Origin: Paratinospora sagittata
Lineage: Eukaryota > Streptophyta > Magnoliopsida > Ranunculales > Menispermaceae
DNA: 64,000 nt
Direction of reading: 5' to 3'
NCBI GenBank assembly: GCA_035771175.1
Contig: CM069606.1
Span: 28,725,816-28,789,815, forward strand
Notes under the pieces: generated by a model
Seen by the model: the letters and a program-made list of their open reading frames with translations, nothing else
Databases searched by the model: none
Told to the model about the DNA's origin: nothing
In this document: piece after piece, positions 33,529-45,652 of the stretch
Position numbering within the stretch: the stretch's first letter is position 1
Layout: each line of letters starts with the position of its first letter
Program-made: the position numbers and the translations under genes

Positions 33529-34640
33529 ATGGCAATGACCAGAGGCATAGTCATGGGAATTGGTCAACCTCTCACCTTTGTTCAATAGAGACTAGTTTGA
33601 AGATTGAATGATAAGGATGAAATCCTTTCTACGATCTAAGGATATCAGTCTATGGGAAATGGTTGTAAACGATTACACCATGCCCAACAAGCCTATTGAG
33701 CTATGGACAGACAAGGAAAGACTAAATGATAAGCATAACGCTCAAGCTGGCTATGCCTTGTACTGTTCTCTACTCGCGGAAGAAGTAGAAAAGGTAGTTC
33801 ATCTCGAGAGCGCCAAAGAGATTTGGGAAACACTCAAATCATTTTACTGTGAAAAGATTAACAATCAAGATGAAAAGCTTAAAGAGTCTGATAGACAATT
33901 TGATGCCTTTGAGATATCAGAAAATGAATCTCTCGATACAACATTCAATAGATATCAATCCATTCTTGTTGGAATGAAAGAACTGAATCATGAAATATCT
34001 GAAGAAATATCTCTCGTGTATTTCTGTGATAAGCTTCCAAAAAAATGGAATGATAAGCTAACTAGTTTAGTTGAATCTGTTGAACTATGGGAAATGAGTT
34101 TAAAGAGTTCTGTGATTTTTTAAAAACCATGGAAAGAAGGGATGAGACTAAAGACCTTGTTAGAACATTAGAAGAGCCACTCGTCTACTTTAGGGTCTTA
34201 GATAGTGAGTCAGTTCATGATAACATTCAATGTTTTATACGTCTAGTAAATGAACTTGAACACTTTGAAAAAAACATCTCTCATTCTACTTTAGTACAAT
34301 ACTTTCTAAACAGTTTTCCTGAAAACTGGAAATACAAAGTAGATTTTCTAAATGAGTTTTCAAATCCATTTGAAGTTATTTTTCAAGAAATTGATTATAT
34401 TTTGAGTTGGTTAGAAACTTCATCTAAGAAATAAGACATTCTTGCTAATGCGCGAAGCAGGAACAAAAGTGAAGTTGCTGATGATCTAAACACAATTAGT
34501 CAACAATCCTCAAGGAGCACATCCAGAGCACTTAATGAAAGATCTCGTGATAGAACGTCGAGAAAGAAGTCAGCATGGAGAACGAAGGTAATGAATTATC
34601 TGAGCTGCTTCAAAAAAGTGATAGAGTGCAAAAGTTGAGG
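33529..34640 (+). pseudogene. gag: A2 Gag, Sirevirus-like, with duplicated subdomain
   Basis: The Gag opens at ATGGCAATGACCAGAGGC. A short deletion near 33565 and stops near 33587 break the N-terminus; from 33608 the frame is open through FLRSKDISLWEMVV, AKEIWETLKSFYCEK and LVYFCDKLPKKWNDK. A one-base deletion near 34107 shifts the frame; the second subdomain then follows (34087-34434: VNELEHFEKNISHSTLVQYF, LNEFSNPFEVIFQEIDYIL), ended by a GAA-to-TAA change. It shares the duplicated layout with A1, so the duplication predates both copies. No zinc knuckle, protease or pol follows. Confidence 0.85.
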
Positions 34641-35303
34641 ACTTTGTAGTACCTTGAGGTAAAAGTCAAAAATATGCAAAGGTATAAAAGTTACTCTCAT
34701 CACTGTTGATTTTATTAGAATATATTTTTGTTAGTGACTATTAAAAATAAATGATTATCTTTAATCATGCAATGTTTAGAATGCTTAAATATTTTTGTTC
34801 ATGATTAAATTCTTAACGTTTGGTTGATGTAATATAATTTGTGATATTTACTAGTCAACCATACAATACTTAAGTTTAATTGGTCAAATTTGATTAAGTA
34901 TCCGCAAGTGAACTAACAATGAATGAGGACGTTGATGTGCCAAATGACTTTAGTCGATAAAAAACGCTAGTCATAAGAAGGACGCTGATCAATCACAATC
35001 GTTAGATAAATTAAACCGCCTTTAGATACTAGGTTGCAACATGTGTGAGTGTGTGTCAAGAGTGAGCTTATCGCTTTAGCATTATAAAATCAATTTTTAA
35101 TGACCTAGCAGTCACTTTACCTTTTGATGTCGTAGGACGCTTTGATGAGAACTTACTAGAAATCGTTTCAGGATTTATTGTTAAACCTTCATCTTTAACC
35201 TTTGGTAAATTTGATCTCTGTTTACTTTTGAATCCTTTGATTCTTATTGTATCAGTTTCTACCTTATTGCCTCAATTCTTTATCTCTTTTCGTTTGATTT
35301 TCA
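34641..35303 (+). other. A2 gag-ORF2 spacer
   Basis: Non-coding, collinear with 18091-18739 of A1, including ttataaaatc near 35085 and isolated octamers (gaggacgttgatg near 34926, aggacgctga near 34979). Confidence 0.5.
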
Positions 35304-38300
35304 ATGGCACCCAAACCCAAAAAGATTCATCCCTTTTCTGCAAGAAAGAGAGTTGTTTTTCCATCATCACATCTAGACAGGAGTGCGAGACCGAGAACTA
35401 AACCAACTCAGACCGAGCTGGTTGAGGAACCCACACCATCTGTACCCACACCTCCTATTGAAACTGTGTCTGGACCATCTCACCCACCTTCTTTTACCCA
35501 GATTAGGAAAAAGGGAGACAAATCAGAGAAGCCCATTAACTGAGCTGTAATCGATGGATGTTTTGTCAACTTTGAGTACTTCATTAACTCTCACCTAGAC
35601 ATTCTATCTTTATTCGAGTTCCAAGGCTGGACCAATTTACTTACCTTCAATTCAAAATGGTACCCCAACCTTGTAAGCCAATTCTATTTGAATTTGGTTG
35701 ATAAACCAAGGTCTAAACTTGCAAAACAATCTGTGGTAAAGGGAAAATCTGTGGAGGTTTCTCCCATATTTTTCTCTAAAGCTTTCTCTTTACCAAGTGA
35801 TGAGAGTGCCCACATACTTTCATTTACTAAAAATAAAGTCCAGTATCCAAGCTATAATAGCCTCTCTGCTCTAAATCTTGTTTCGAAGAAAAAGGACCAC
35901 TCGAATGTCGACATTAAACTCACCAATCAATCCTTTGAATTAATCTGTAGAATAATCCACAACATCATTACCCATATCATTCAGCCTAAAACTGGCAGCA
36001 GGGGTAATGTAAATGACTTAGATTTATTCTTGATTTGGTGTATTTTGGAAAAGAAGAAAGTGAATCTCGCCCACATTCTCATGCATGTTTAGATACCACA
36101 CTACTCGAGAATTGTGGAATTGATTTTAGTGGAGAAGAGTGCAAAGAGACCAACAGATACAACTGCGTTGGTCAAACAACTGTAAAATTAATGAGATACA
36201 CTTATGTCTCTCCATTGGAGAAATGGTTTCTAATGTCAGAAATTCCACATGTAGGAGAATCTAGTGGAATGACTAGAGCTAGTGGTGAAGATGTCTCAGC
36301 AATGGAGAAAGATGCCGCCCAAGCTTCGACTACTCAAGATGAACAGGCTGTGCAAGAGCAAGTTGTTACCACAACTGACATTGAGCATGTTTCAATTGAC
36401 GATGTGGAAATTGAATATGTAGAGCAAATTGTTCATGCTGAAGAACATTTAATGGAAGAGGTGACACAAATTGCTCAAGCCGTTGTTGAAGAACATCTGA
36501 ATGAGTCAGAAATGCTGATGCAATCTTGGAGGAAATCACCAAAGAGAGAGTCAATGAGGACTCAAACAAAACCATCTCAAGGCAACCATCTCCATTTGAT
36601 ATCCCTGTATCAATGGAATCCCATGACTCAAAAAAAACTTAGTTTGATGGTGAAAAATGTCAAGATTCTGAGGGTTATGATCTGGCTATCATACCCTATC
36701 AGGGAGATGACATGAATGTAAAGGCTGATGAAGAGGATCATATTGAAGATTTTCATGAAGCCAATGTTGAGTTCTAAGTAGAAGATGAAATGGAAAATAT
36801 TCATGAGGAAAGCTCATCTGATCGTGAACCGCCTTCTTATCCTTCTACCAGTGAGCCAATAAATGAATTCTTCAGAGAGGAAGATTTCCTGAGAAGAGTG
36901 AGAGAAGATCAGATTTTTGTTATGTCTCAGCTAATGACTCGTTTAGAATATAATCAAGTTCAGCTGAAGAATGAGATATTGGCAATGGTTCGAGAATCTC
37001 TGAAATCTCATGAGAGAGTTGAGATTAATGAAATGAAATAATATAACTCTCACATAATCCAGGCAACTACATTGCTCGAGAAAATGACACAACAAATGGA
37101 CCAACAGTTAAGTGTCTTGAAATCTTTGCCTGTTTCATCAATCAATAAGGATCTGGTTAAGGACATTCAAGATAACTTGCAACAGATAAAGTCATTCATG
37201 AAAGCCTTTGCTACAACAATTCAACCAAGATCATCAAGCTCTCAACTACCTCAAGCCAGACCTCAAGCATCACAGAGTCACTTAGCCCAAGCTACATCAA
37301 GCCATACTTCGAGTGTTGTGACTGCAGAATATTTTTCAAGAACTTCAAAAGTTACGAGGAAAAGTGGTGACACCTCTAAAGATAAGTCCATTTCTGACAC
37401 TTTGCAATCAGTTTTGGATGCTATCTTGAATCAAGTAACTAGCAAGTCAACGCTTCATCCAGTGTTGTAGGCCATCTCTAGTCTGAAAGATAATTTAGAT
37501 ACTGCTAGGCCAGCACAAACAGAGGATAACAGACTAACCAAGATTCTCTACTTGGTTACTCATGCTGCTGAAATGCTTCACAACTTGGAGAACAAAATGC
37601 CTTTCCTTGCCACAAGCATTATGGATCTGTCATACACTGTCATCACTGATGCAGATTGAGTGGAAGGTGTAATGGGCTTCTTTGAAGACCTCTTCAAGGC
37701 AATGCCTGAAGTACAAAACATTATGGTGTGTTCCTTCATCTGTTGGAGAAGAAAGGTGTAAAGGTTCCACCTGCACCACGAGCTCTGGCCTTCACACGTC
37801 CCCAAGGACCTTAGGAGTCTGATAGACTTCTTGGAATTTTAGAATGTGAAGAAGAAGAAGCATCCAATGAAGAGCCTCTCCATAGAATCAAAAGAAAAGT
37901 GTTTCCACCCCCAAATCCCTCATCAGAGGCTTTCCCCGATCCTAAACGCAAGCGACCAATAAAACCAGAATATAAAGATCACAAACTTTCTCCTGTGTTT
38001 TCTCAAGGTCTTGTGGAGCAGAAATCTAAAGGCTTTGAACCTAGTCCACGTCTTGATCCATTTAAATTTGGTGTTTCCAAGCAAGCACGAGAAAATTTCA
38101 TTGAAGAATCTAGGCAAACTGTTGTAATTGACAAATTTGTCAAAAATTTGAGCAAAAGCTCAAGTGGTTTCTCAAAGCCACGTGCACCCTGGAAACCCAA
38201 GGGATCTGAACCTAGTTCTAGTGGATCTGAGAAGGATAAAGAGGCCAAGAGAAAGATGAAAGGGAAGGATCCGGTACGAGCTAAGCCTACCCACTTTTTG

Positions 38301-38408
38301 ATAATTTCAAAAAGGTTGAAGAGAATTGCAGATATTATGGCTAAGTTAGCTCAAGAGGGATGCTATAAGTCAGGGGGAGTTCATCTGAGTTTCTGTACAA
38401 TATGTTGA
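35304..38408 (+). pseudogene. A2 ORF2: putative plant transposon protein with coiled coil
   Basis: This is the best template for the A-family second ORF. It opens MAPKPKKIHPFSARKRVV. The putative plant transposon protein domain spans about 35544-36240, with KWYPNLVSQFYLNLVDK and VKGKSVEVSPIFFSKAF, the family's WYPxLVxxFY and VxGxxVxxS pattern. After an acidic linker come a coiled coil (36900-37130) and a C-terminal basic region with PDPKRKRPIKPEY (near 37937) and a Ser/Lys-rich tail ending at 38408. Breaks: TGA at 35541 (TAA in A1), a deletion of about 50 bases near 36090, TAA at 37039 (CAA in A1), TAG at 37468 (CAG in A1). No catalytic motif is visible. The role could be nuclear targeting or DNA tethering; that is inference. 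Confidence 0.75.
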
Positions 38409-38586
38409 CTGAACAATTATCATGTTCTTGTATAGGGTGATTGTACTCATCTTGTAATTTATATGATGAAATCAGATATACCTAACATTGCATATATGCT
38501 TGACATACTTGCTACCCTAAATTCGTTATATGTTTTGAGTACATAAATATAATTATCTACATTATCTATGAGTATTTGAAATCATC

Positions 38587-38600
38587 AAAAAGGGGGAGAT
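38587..38600 (+). promoter_or_regulatory. Polypurine tract of A2
   Basis: The sequence aaaagggggagat precedes TGTTATCTC at 38601. Confidence 0.85.
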
Positions 38601-38849
38601 TGTTATCTCAATGAACCCCATGATATGAATGTTTTGATGATTCCAATTATCTCTGGTTTGTGTATCTAATGATCTTTTCAAGTGTTTCAGATTTATCAAT
38701 AATCAAGATCAAGGAACTATGCTCACAAGTCTATTGGATATCATAAGTAAAGTTCCGAGTCTGTCAATACTTAGAATGTAAAGTTTATCGATCAATTTGC
38801 TCTCAGCAAGATTTAGTCAGTTTCATATCTTGATCTTCACATTATAAAG
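38601..38849 (+). mobile_element. A2 3' LTR, first 249 bases
   Basis: The LTR start follows the polypurine tract and then breaks off near 38850, about 1.65 kb short of the end. A short unmatched filler (38850-38884) leads into gypsy D gag sequence. Confidence 0.85.
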
Positions 38850-38884
38850 TCTGTTAATGCTTAGTCGTGTCGTTCGTCACCTGT

Positions 38885-38985
38885 TCGAAGGTGGGGGGAG
38901 TAGATTCAGGTCCAGTGGTCTTTTTGCGGCTGTACGTTCTTAGTCACTTGTCGTGAGAAACTAGGTTCCTACTAACTCCTGGTTC
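38885..38985 (-). pseudogene. Gypsy D Gag N-terminus, duplicate copy
   Basis: About 100 bases match 61593-61690 almost base for base (ggagtagattcaggtc, gcggctgtacgttcttagt). They encode part of the Gag N-terminal arm on the minus strand. It stands at the same place relative to A-family LTR and element G as the second copy. Confidence 0.75.
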
Positions 38986-40154
38986 GCACAAAAACCTAGC
39001 TGCGCGACTTTTGTATTTCGGCCATAACTTTTTTAATTTAACTCCGAATTGAACGTGGTTTTTTTCTATTGATTACTTACTTGAAATAATTCAATACTAA
39101 AGGATTTTTAGGTTGATTTGGAGTGGATAAAAATAAGAAAAACGGTGAGGGAGAAAGTAGATGTGCGATTCAAAATAGAAACTTTCTAATTTCGTCGGGA
39201 ACTTTCCTAATTCGACTTGAACTTCTTTTGGACGACTTGCTATTGGATTGGGAACATAAACACATCATTCCTTAGGGATTTTAAAGAGGATAGATCATAG
39301 AGGAAAGAAGAGGAGAATAAGGACGGCTAGGTTTGGAAAAAAGGAGAAGAATATCAAGTTCGAGATGAGGAGATTCCTCATCGACATCCTATATTTTTCT
39401 AGTTTGATTTTCTTTGTTCACGTTCATGTTTATAACATTGTTTTTCATGTTTATTTTCTTGGTTATGAACTAGATCATCTATCTAGAGGATAGATGGATC
39501 CTAACTTTGATTATATGTTCTAGTGTAGGGCTTTACTTATTGTTAATGGATTTATGATAGTTTATTTATATTTCTCCGTTGTTGATGCTTTCAATCTCTT
39601 GATCACGGATTGGATGAACTTAGTTCTAGGGTGCGACACTCGAGAGAGGGCACTTTGGATCGGAACAAGGGAAATATAGCATAGGTTATCGTGAGACCGA
39701 GACCCTTTGAAATCATTAATAGAAATCACAGATCTTAGTGAGTTTGTATGAATTAGATCTTTATCGAGAGGTCGAGATCAATTCCTATAAATATGTTCTA
39801 ACGTGACATTTTGCTATTTTTCTAAGAGAGTGTTAAAAACATTAGGATTTTCGGCTTATAAACTAGGTCAATACATTGATGATAAATATTTGGAAAGACA
39901 GTTGATAGTTAGGTGAAATCTATTCTCTAGGTTGTCCCTCTATTGATATTTTGCTGTTTTGATTACTTTCTACGGTAGTTTTATTTCTTTATTTTAGTTT
40001 TAATTACTTGAGCCATTGAATTCAATTATCTAAATAAAGTTAGGGTTAGTGAAGTGATATTTGGTGTGAGTGTCAATCTTAGAGGACGACAACCCGATAT
40101 CTCATTGTTATATATTATAACTTGACACTATACACTTTCGGTTTGCATGTAACA
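38986..40154 (+). mobile_element. Element G copy 1, 5' LTR (left end deleted)
   Basis: The sequence is collinear with the G LTR at 61711-63186 from the point ttttgtatttcggccataa (39009 and 62039). The first 310 bases, including TGATAAG, are missing. The region includes a conserved non-coding stretch with aggatagat and cgagagagggca blocks. No ORF is credible here. Confidence 0.8.
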
Positions 40155-40158
40155 AGTT

Positions 40159-40177
40159 TTTGGTGCCATTGTCGGGG
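40159..40177 (+). promoter_or_regulatory. Primer binding site of G copy 1
   Basis: The sequence ttttggtgccattgtcgggg lies five bases after the LTR end; it is a two-base variant of the tggcgccgttgccgggg site (tRNA-Asp-like) of Athila elements. Confidence 0.75.
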
Positions 40178-40268
40178 ATTGATTCACTCTATTTTCACTA
40201 ATATCGTTAACAACTAACTTTGATTTTAATTTAAAATTTTATTTCATTTTCTTTTCTTTTGTAGAGCA

Positions 40269-41498
40269 ATGACGTACAATTTCAACCACTCAACTTTCCA
40301 AGATAGTTTCGAGCGAGTTGATCCTTTTACAACTTTGTCGGCATCAATTTCCCACCTTCAACATCAAATATCCAATCTTATTGAGGCAAGATCTCAATCT
40401 ACTGTAGAGAGAATGGGAATTGCAAGCATGGGATATTCAAGAATGAGTTCATGTATGGAGTAGGTTCATTATGGTAACCATTGGGCTTATGATTGTATGG
40501 GTGACCCTTTACCCTATCAATACCATTCGGGTATTTATAACCATGAGAACTACTCCTATGACTATTCATGGAATGACTTGCAACCTCTACCGAACAAGTA
40601 TAATCAAGTGGAAAAGAAGCGATCCTTAGAAGATATACTTACTAATTATCGATCAAAAGCGAGGTCGGATAAGAGTGAGCCTAGGTTAAACAATCAATGG
40701 AATGAGCTGCAACCTCAAGTGGATGTCTACAATCAAGTGGAGAAGAAGCCGTCATTGGAAGATCTAATTAATGATTTTGTGGAAAAAAATGAGGAAAGCA
40801 CTAAGAGGGATGAGTGTCACATGGACAGAATGGAAGCTTCAATGAAAAATATAGAGGGTTATATGGGGCAAATCATTTCATCTCTTAATGTTCAACATCA
40901 AAGAGATTCCTTTCTGAGTGATGAAGAAGATGTCAAAGGGGCTGATTCAGTATATCAAGACATGACACCACCACCACCACCACCACCAAGGCAGCTAACT
41001 CTTCTAGAAGAGATGCAACGCTATGAAGCCTTGAAGAAAGAAGAAATGAATATTCAACAAGATGTGCTTGAGTGTGATGATCAAGAGGTGCCCAATGGAT
41101 GCGCAATCAAGTGAGCTTATGATGCCATATGATGAATTGGCACCTAGTAGTGTGGAAGAGTGTTGGATGTCAAGGAATATGCATTCACTTTTGAGGACCC
41201 GTTTGCCCATGTACTTCAAGAGAAAGTTGAGGAGGTTACTGATAATGATGTTCAAAGCCATTTAGAAGTGCTTGAAGATCAATGCATAAACGTTTGGAAA
41301 GCACCAATTGAGTATTTCAATGACATTCCTCCGTTAGATGCGAGTGATGCTTTTTCAGACTTTGTGTTTCTACTTGAAGAGCATTCTTCAACATTTTTAT
41401 GGGAGAAGTGCACAAGTTTGGTGATGCATTCAATGCTGAACAATGAGGAAGACGGGAGGATGCTCGAAATAATAAGAAAACACACTCAATTCAAATGA
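40269..41498 (+). pseudogene. G copy 1: Gag-linker protein of Athila-type element
   Basis: The frame opens MTYNFNHSTFQDSF. It contains two similar modules, WNDLQPLPNKYNQVEKKRSL and WNELQPQVDVYNQVEKKPSL, each followed by ED(I/L). Then come a helical stretch (MEASMKNIEGYMGQIISSLN), a polyproline run and a second acidic part to 41498. The LQPLP-YNQ-SLED order and MGQI motif also occur in the Gag linker of F, just before its protease. The main helical Gag domain and protease are absent. TAG at 40461 (CAG in copy 2) and stops near 41112-41150 break it. Function as a product is unclear. Confidence 0.55.
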
Positions 41499-42473
41499 GA
41501 AAAGAAAATTGGGCTGAGGACTATAAACTAAGCGCTTGTTGGGAGGCAACCCATTGGTTTTCAAATATGTTTTTAGTTCATTTATTATGTTTCTTTAGTC
41601 GTTTAGTATCTACCTTTACCAATGACATGTCTTTTGTTATCTCATTCCCAGGTTCTAGACCAAGTTTAGGGGTTCTCTTGCGAGCTACATGGAGAGGATG
41701 GAGAGCTTATGCGACTTTGACCCTTTTGGTTTATAGGGGCTTTTCTTACCCTTATATATTTTACTTCTATCCATGTTATGCTATGGTGTTATTGTGAAGT
41801 TTTGATGACAATGCTTGTTTTAAGTTTGGGGGGAGAGTTTTGATTTTTTGACTTGTCATGGTAAAGATGTGGTACTTTTAGGTTAGGATATCCCTATGAT
41901 TTTACAAATTCTGATTTGATTCTAATTTTATTTTATTTTTCTGAATGGCCAATGATAATAGAACATGTATATGAACATGACTCTAGGATAATGTAGAGAG
42001 TAATTTATAAGTTTGTCGGGTTGATTTTGTGGAATCATGACTTGTTTGGATTGGATGTGTGGGAGTAAAGTTATATATATTAGATCTCTAGAAATCCTAG
42101 AACAAGTTTGTTATCACTTGAGGCGAAATCCTAGAGAACATGCCCTGAGGGAGATGATTTATGCCATGTTTGGATGAGTTTGAGCCATATAGCCAACCTT
42201 ATTTTTTATTATATCCTTAGTCACCCATTTTGAGCTTTATGATATTTTCTTTGATTACCTATGCATTAATTCACTTGAGCCGGATATCTTTAAATTCCTT
42301 ATTTTTCAACGTATGCATCTTATACACTTTGATTATGTTGGAGTGTTATCGTTTTAGAAGGTTGAAAAGGGGGAATGAGAAAAAGAATGAAAAGAAGGTG
42401 ATGAAGAAAAGTACATTGGGAATTTGCAAAGTTTACTATATTTAAAAAAAAAAAAAGAAGAGAAGAATGCTAT
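41499..42473 (+). mobile_element. Element G copy 1, 3' non-coding part
   Basis: It holds ataaactaagcgcttgttgg (41522), which element F also carries on its minus strand near 49060, and an internal purine tract gtttggggggagag (41826-41839). The rest is AT-rich, ending in an A run at 42444-42455. A 3' LTR is not reached before H. Confidence 0.55.
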
Positions 42474-43287
42474 TGATCGTAACTATTTTGTTTCGCAAGT
42501 ATACGATTGTCAAGTTGAAATATATCGAGGTGAGTAGAGTTATCATCCCCAAGGAAAGTAAATTTTACTAATATAAATGCCCAAAACTACTATGATTTTA
42601 ATTTTATCTAGGTGATCAAAAGAGGATGATTTAATTGTTGAAATTAAAACGAATGATATTAAAGTAAATCAATGCAAATTTAATTAAAATGGGAGAAAAT
42701 CAATGAATAAAAGTTCTAAAGATTGATTTCACTATGTTATATCTTATGGATTTTCAAAAGGTTATGTTATTGAATTAATTGCTAGAAGTCATAAACCATG
42801 GATTCTAACTCATCCAAGCTCCTCTCTAGAGCGCAATTCGAATATCTATCCTTAACATATTAATCCTCTCTCTCGAGCGCAAATCAACAAGTCAAGAATG
42901 CATTAAGATCTATAAGGCTTTCGTAGGTCTCTCGACTTGATACTACTAACCTAGGTTACAATTTTCAATTTCCAATTCGATAATACCTCTCTCGAGCATA
43001 AGAAACCAAATCCAAAATCATTCAACAAGTGGCCATCAAATTAAAAGCATTAAGCATTTGAAATTGCAAATAAACCCAAAAATTATTCAATAACACATAT
43101 ATAATAATCATTCCATAAGACAAAACATAGATCAATCAACCTTTAGATTCAGAACTTAGCTCATATTTATATTCAAAGATACATGATAGATAAGATGAAA
43201 AATAAAGGAAAACAACATTGCAAGAAACAAGAAATGGAAAATGAAAGCTTAAAACTCCTTGATAATGGAGATCTTCTTCTTCTTCTT
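42474..43287 (-). mobile_element. Athila-type LTR fragment H
   Basis: Its start (tgatcgtaact) and phrases (atgcccaaaactactatg, attttatctaggtga) follow the minus-strand LTR of F from 52120. The LTR is cut at 43288 by gypsy E, and its other part is not found in the window. It has diverged more than the two F LTRs have from each other. Confidence 0.65.
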
Positions 43288-44046
43288 TGTCACACCCCGA
43301 TTCTTAAGAACAATCTCATACGATAGGCAGCGGGCCAGAATCGGGTTGTGAAGTAGAAACGGACATTAACACATATTTTATTCATCATCCTTTAATAACA
43401 GAGGGCAAATGTACAAATGTTATAATTACATAAGTACAGAGTATGCAGCGGAAACTACAACAACCCATAAATAACACACCTAGATCTATGTTGACATCCC
43501 GCACCTTACGCGCTTCTTTCGCACATAGCTTCGGTGGCTCTTAGTTTCTGATAACATATTTGTATTTATGTGTGTCTAAGATCCCGGGGAAAACTATCAA
43601 CGGGGTGAGCTCAACAGCTCAGTGAGGTCAAGCAAGATAAACAAAGTTTACATACATAATAATAAGTACAGAACAACAGTTAATACAATCAAGCAATCAT
43701 ATGAATGAAAACATGGTCACACGGCATCACAGGCCAGGCACCATTCACTCGCAACCTGTGATCCGAGGCACCAATAATATAACTAGCAACTGAGAAGTCT
43801 CATGAGTTCCAGTGCTGACCAGTGACAGTGTCACTCAGCAGTGGCCAGCATAACAACATAGCACCCAATAATATATATACCATTTTGTAAAATAGTTTTC
43901 ATGCATGAAGTAAAACATGGTAACATATATGATGCATGATGCTATGTAATTCATCATTAGTGAAGTAAGATACGCAAACCTAGCCTTCATTCACCACCTT
44001 AACACGTGTAGTGACGTCACCTTGACGAATCTTCCGTAGAAACACT

Positions 44047-45627
44047 TGATAGCATAAATTTTAAATTGCAACTGCACAATAGTCAAGTTATAGTAATCCC
44101 AAGGTGAGTTGGGTATCGTATCCACAGGGATAGTTAAATTTAACTATTAATAATGCCCAAAACTACTAAAGTATTGATTTTATCTAGGCTAACAAAAATT
44201 GATGATTAATGTGCTGGAAAATAAAATGGTTAAAATTAATACTTAATTGAACAATTAATTTCAGAATTGGAAGGAAAATCAATGAATCAAATGCTCTTGA
44301 GTTTTGGTGTTACTATGTGTCTCCTATGATCTTCTAAAATTGTGCAATTGAAACAAATATATATTTATAAATCTTGAATCTATTTCTCACTCAAACCCCT
44401 CTCTCAAGTGATAGCTTGAATATCTACTCTCAATCTATTGATTCCCTCTTTCGAGCGATAAACCTTCAGATAAAAAGTGCTTTAGGTTCTATGATTCATT
44501 AAAATGAATTTCATAGGGCTTTATAGGTCTCTCGACTCATTGCTCTACCCTAAGTCACAACTCCATTGATCCAATTTAATATCCCCTCTCTCGAGTGATA
44601 AATATTAAATCTATAATCAACCAAAATGTGGCCGGCAATTTAGAAGCATTAAGCGTGAGAGTTGTAAATAAACAAGATAGTTTGATTCAAAAACACATAG
44701 ACAAGAATTAGATCATAACTTTCATACAGCTCAACCAAAACTCTAGATAATCAAATTAGCTCATATTTAAATTCATGAATACAAGAGAGGTGTTCAAGGA
44801 AGACATCATAAAATACAAGTTCTAATTGAACTAAAGTAGAGAGAAAACCCCCTTCTTCTTGATCGTTGAACCTGCAACTCCTTCTCCTTTTCCTCCTTAT
44901 CTTGCTTCCCCCTTTCTCCTAATCGAATCTATTCTATTCTAATCTAAGATAAAGTGTAAGATACCCTCTTAATACCCTAATATAAGCTTATATACGTGAT
45001 CGTTCAGAAAGACTAAAAAGGACAAAACAAGTGAAGAAAACCAAAATGGGGAGTTTTGCATTACTGCCGCGGGGCTCCTAGAAGCCTTTTCTTCTTTTCA
45101 GCTTCTATGGACTTAGCCATTTTCTGGCTCTTCTGGATACTTCTTTCTCCACCCTTTTTCACTTGAGTTTCACATAATCTCCGCCTCCTTTTTGGCTTCA
45201 TCATTACCTCCTTTAAACTCTTTATTTTCCTACAAAACATTATCAAATTCACAAATAAGGGATCTACACAAATCAACACCAACTATATGCAATTATATGC
45301 AAGTATAAACTATATCAATCAATTAATATAAAACTATATGCAAGTATCTATGTATTAACATGTATAGTATGAGGGTATTACTATGAAAATGATGCAATTG
45401 ACTTTAGGAAAAATACCTAAAAATCATGATTAATTTCCTAAACTAGCCTAATGCACAATTCATGAAAATACCTAGAACAAACTTCTAAAATTCATAAAAA
45501 AAACATCTAAATGGACTTAAAACACTAAATCTGAGCAATTAATGCAATTATATCTAAAAACTAGATAAATGCACCAAAAATCCTATTAAATGAACATGTA
45601 AACTAACAACTAAAACTCAACTTATCA
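44047..45627 (-). mobile_element. F 3' LTR
   Basis: On the minus strand, TGATAAGTTGAGTTTTAG to GCTATCA, 1,581 bases. Confidence 0.9.
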
Positions 45628-45652
45628 AATTCCCCCAAACTTAGACTTTGAT
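45628..45652 (-). promoter_or_regulatory. Polypurine tract of F
   Basis: The minus strand reads aagtttgggggaatt before the LTR. A second, internal copy of the same motif (aagtttggggggag) lies at 47026-47040, consistent with a central tract seen in some Athila elements. Confidence 0.75.

Noticed and set aside
41495..41797. 100-codon frame downstream of G Gag.
   Set aside because: It has no family resemblance, and spans the conserved non-coding gcgcttgttggg region shared with F.
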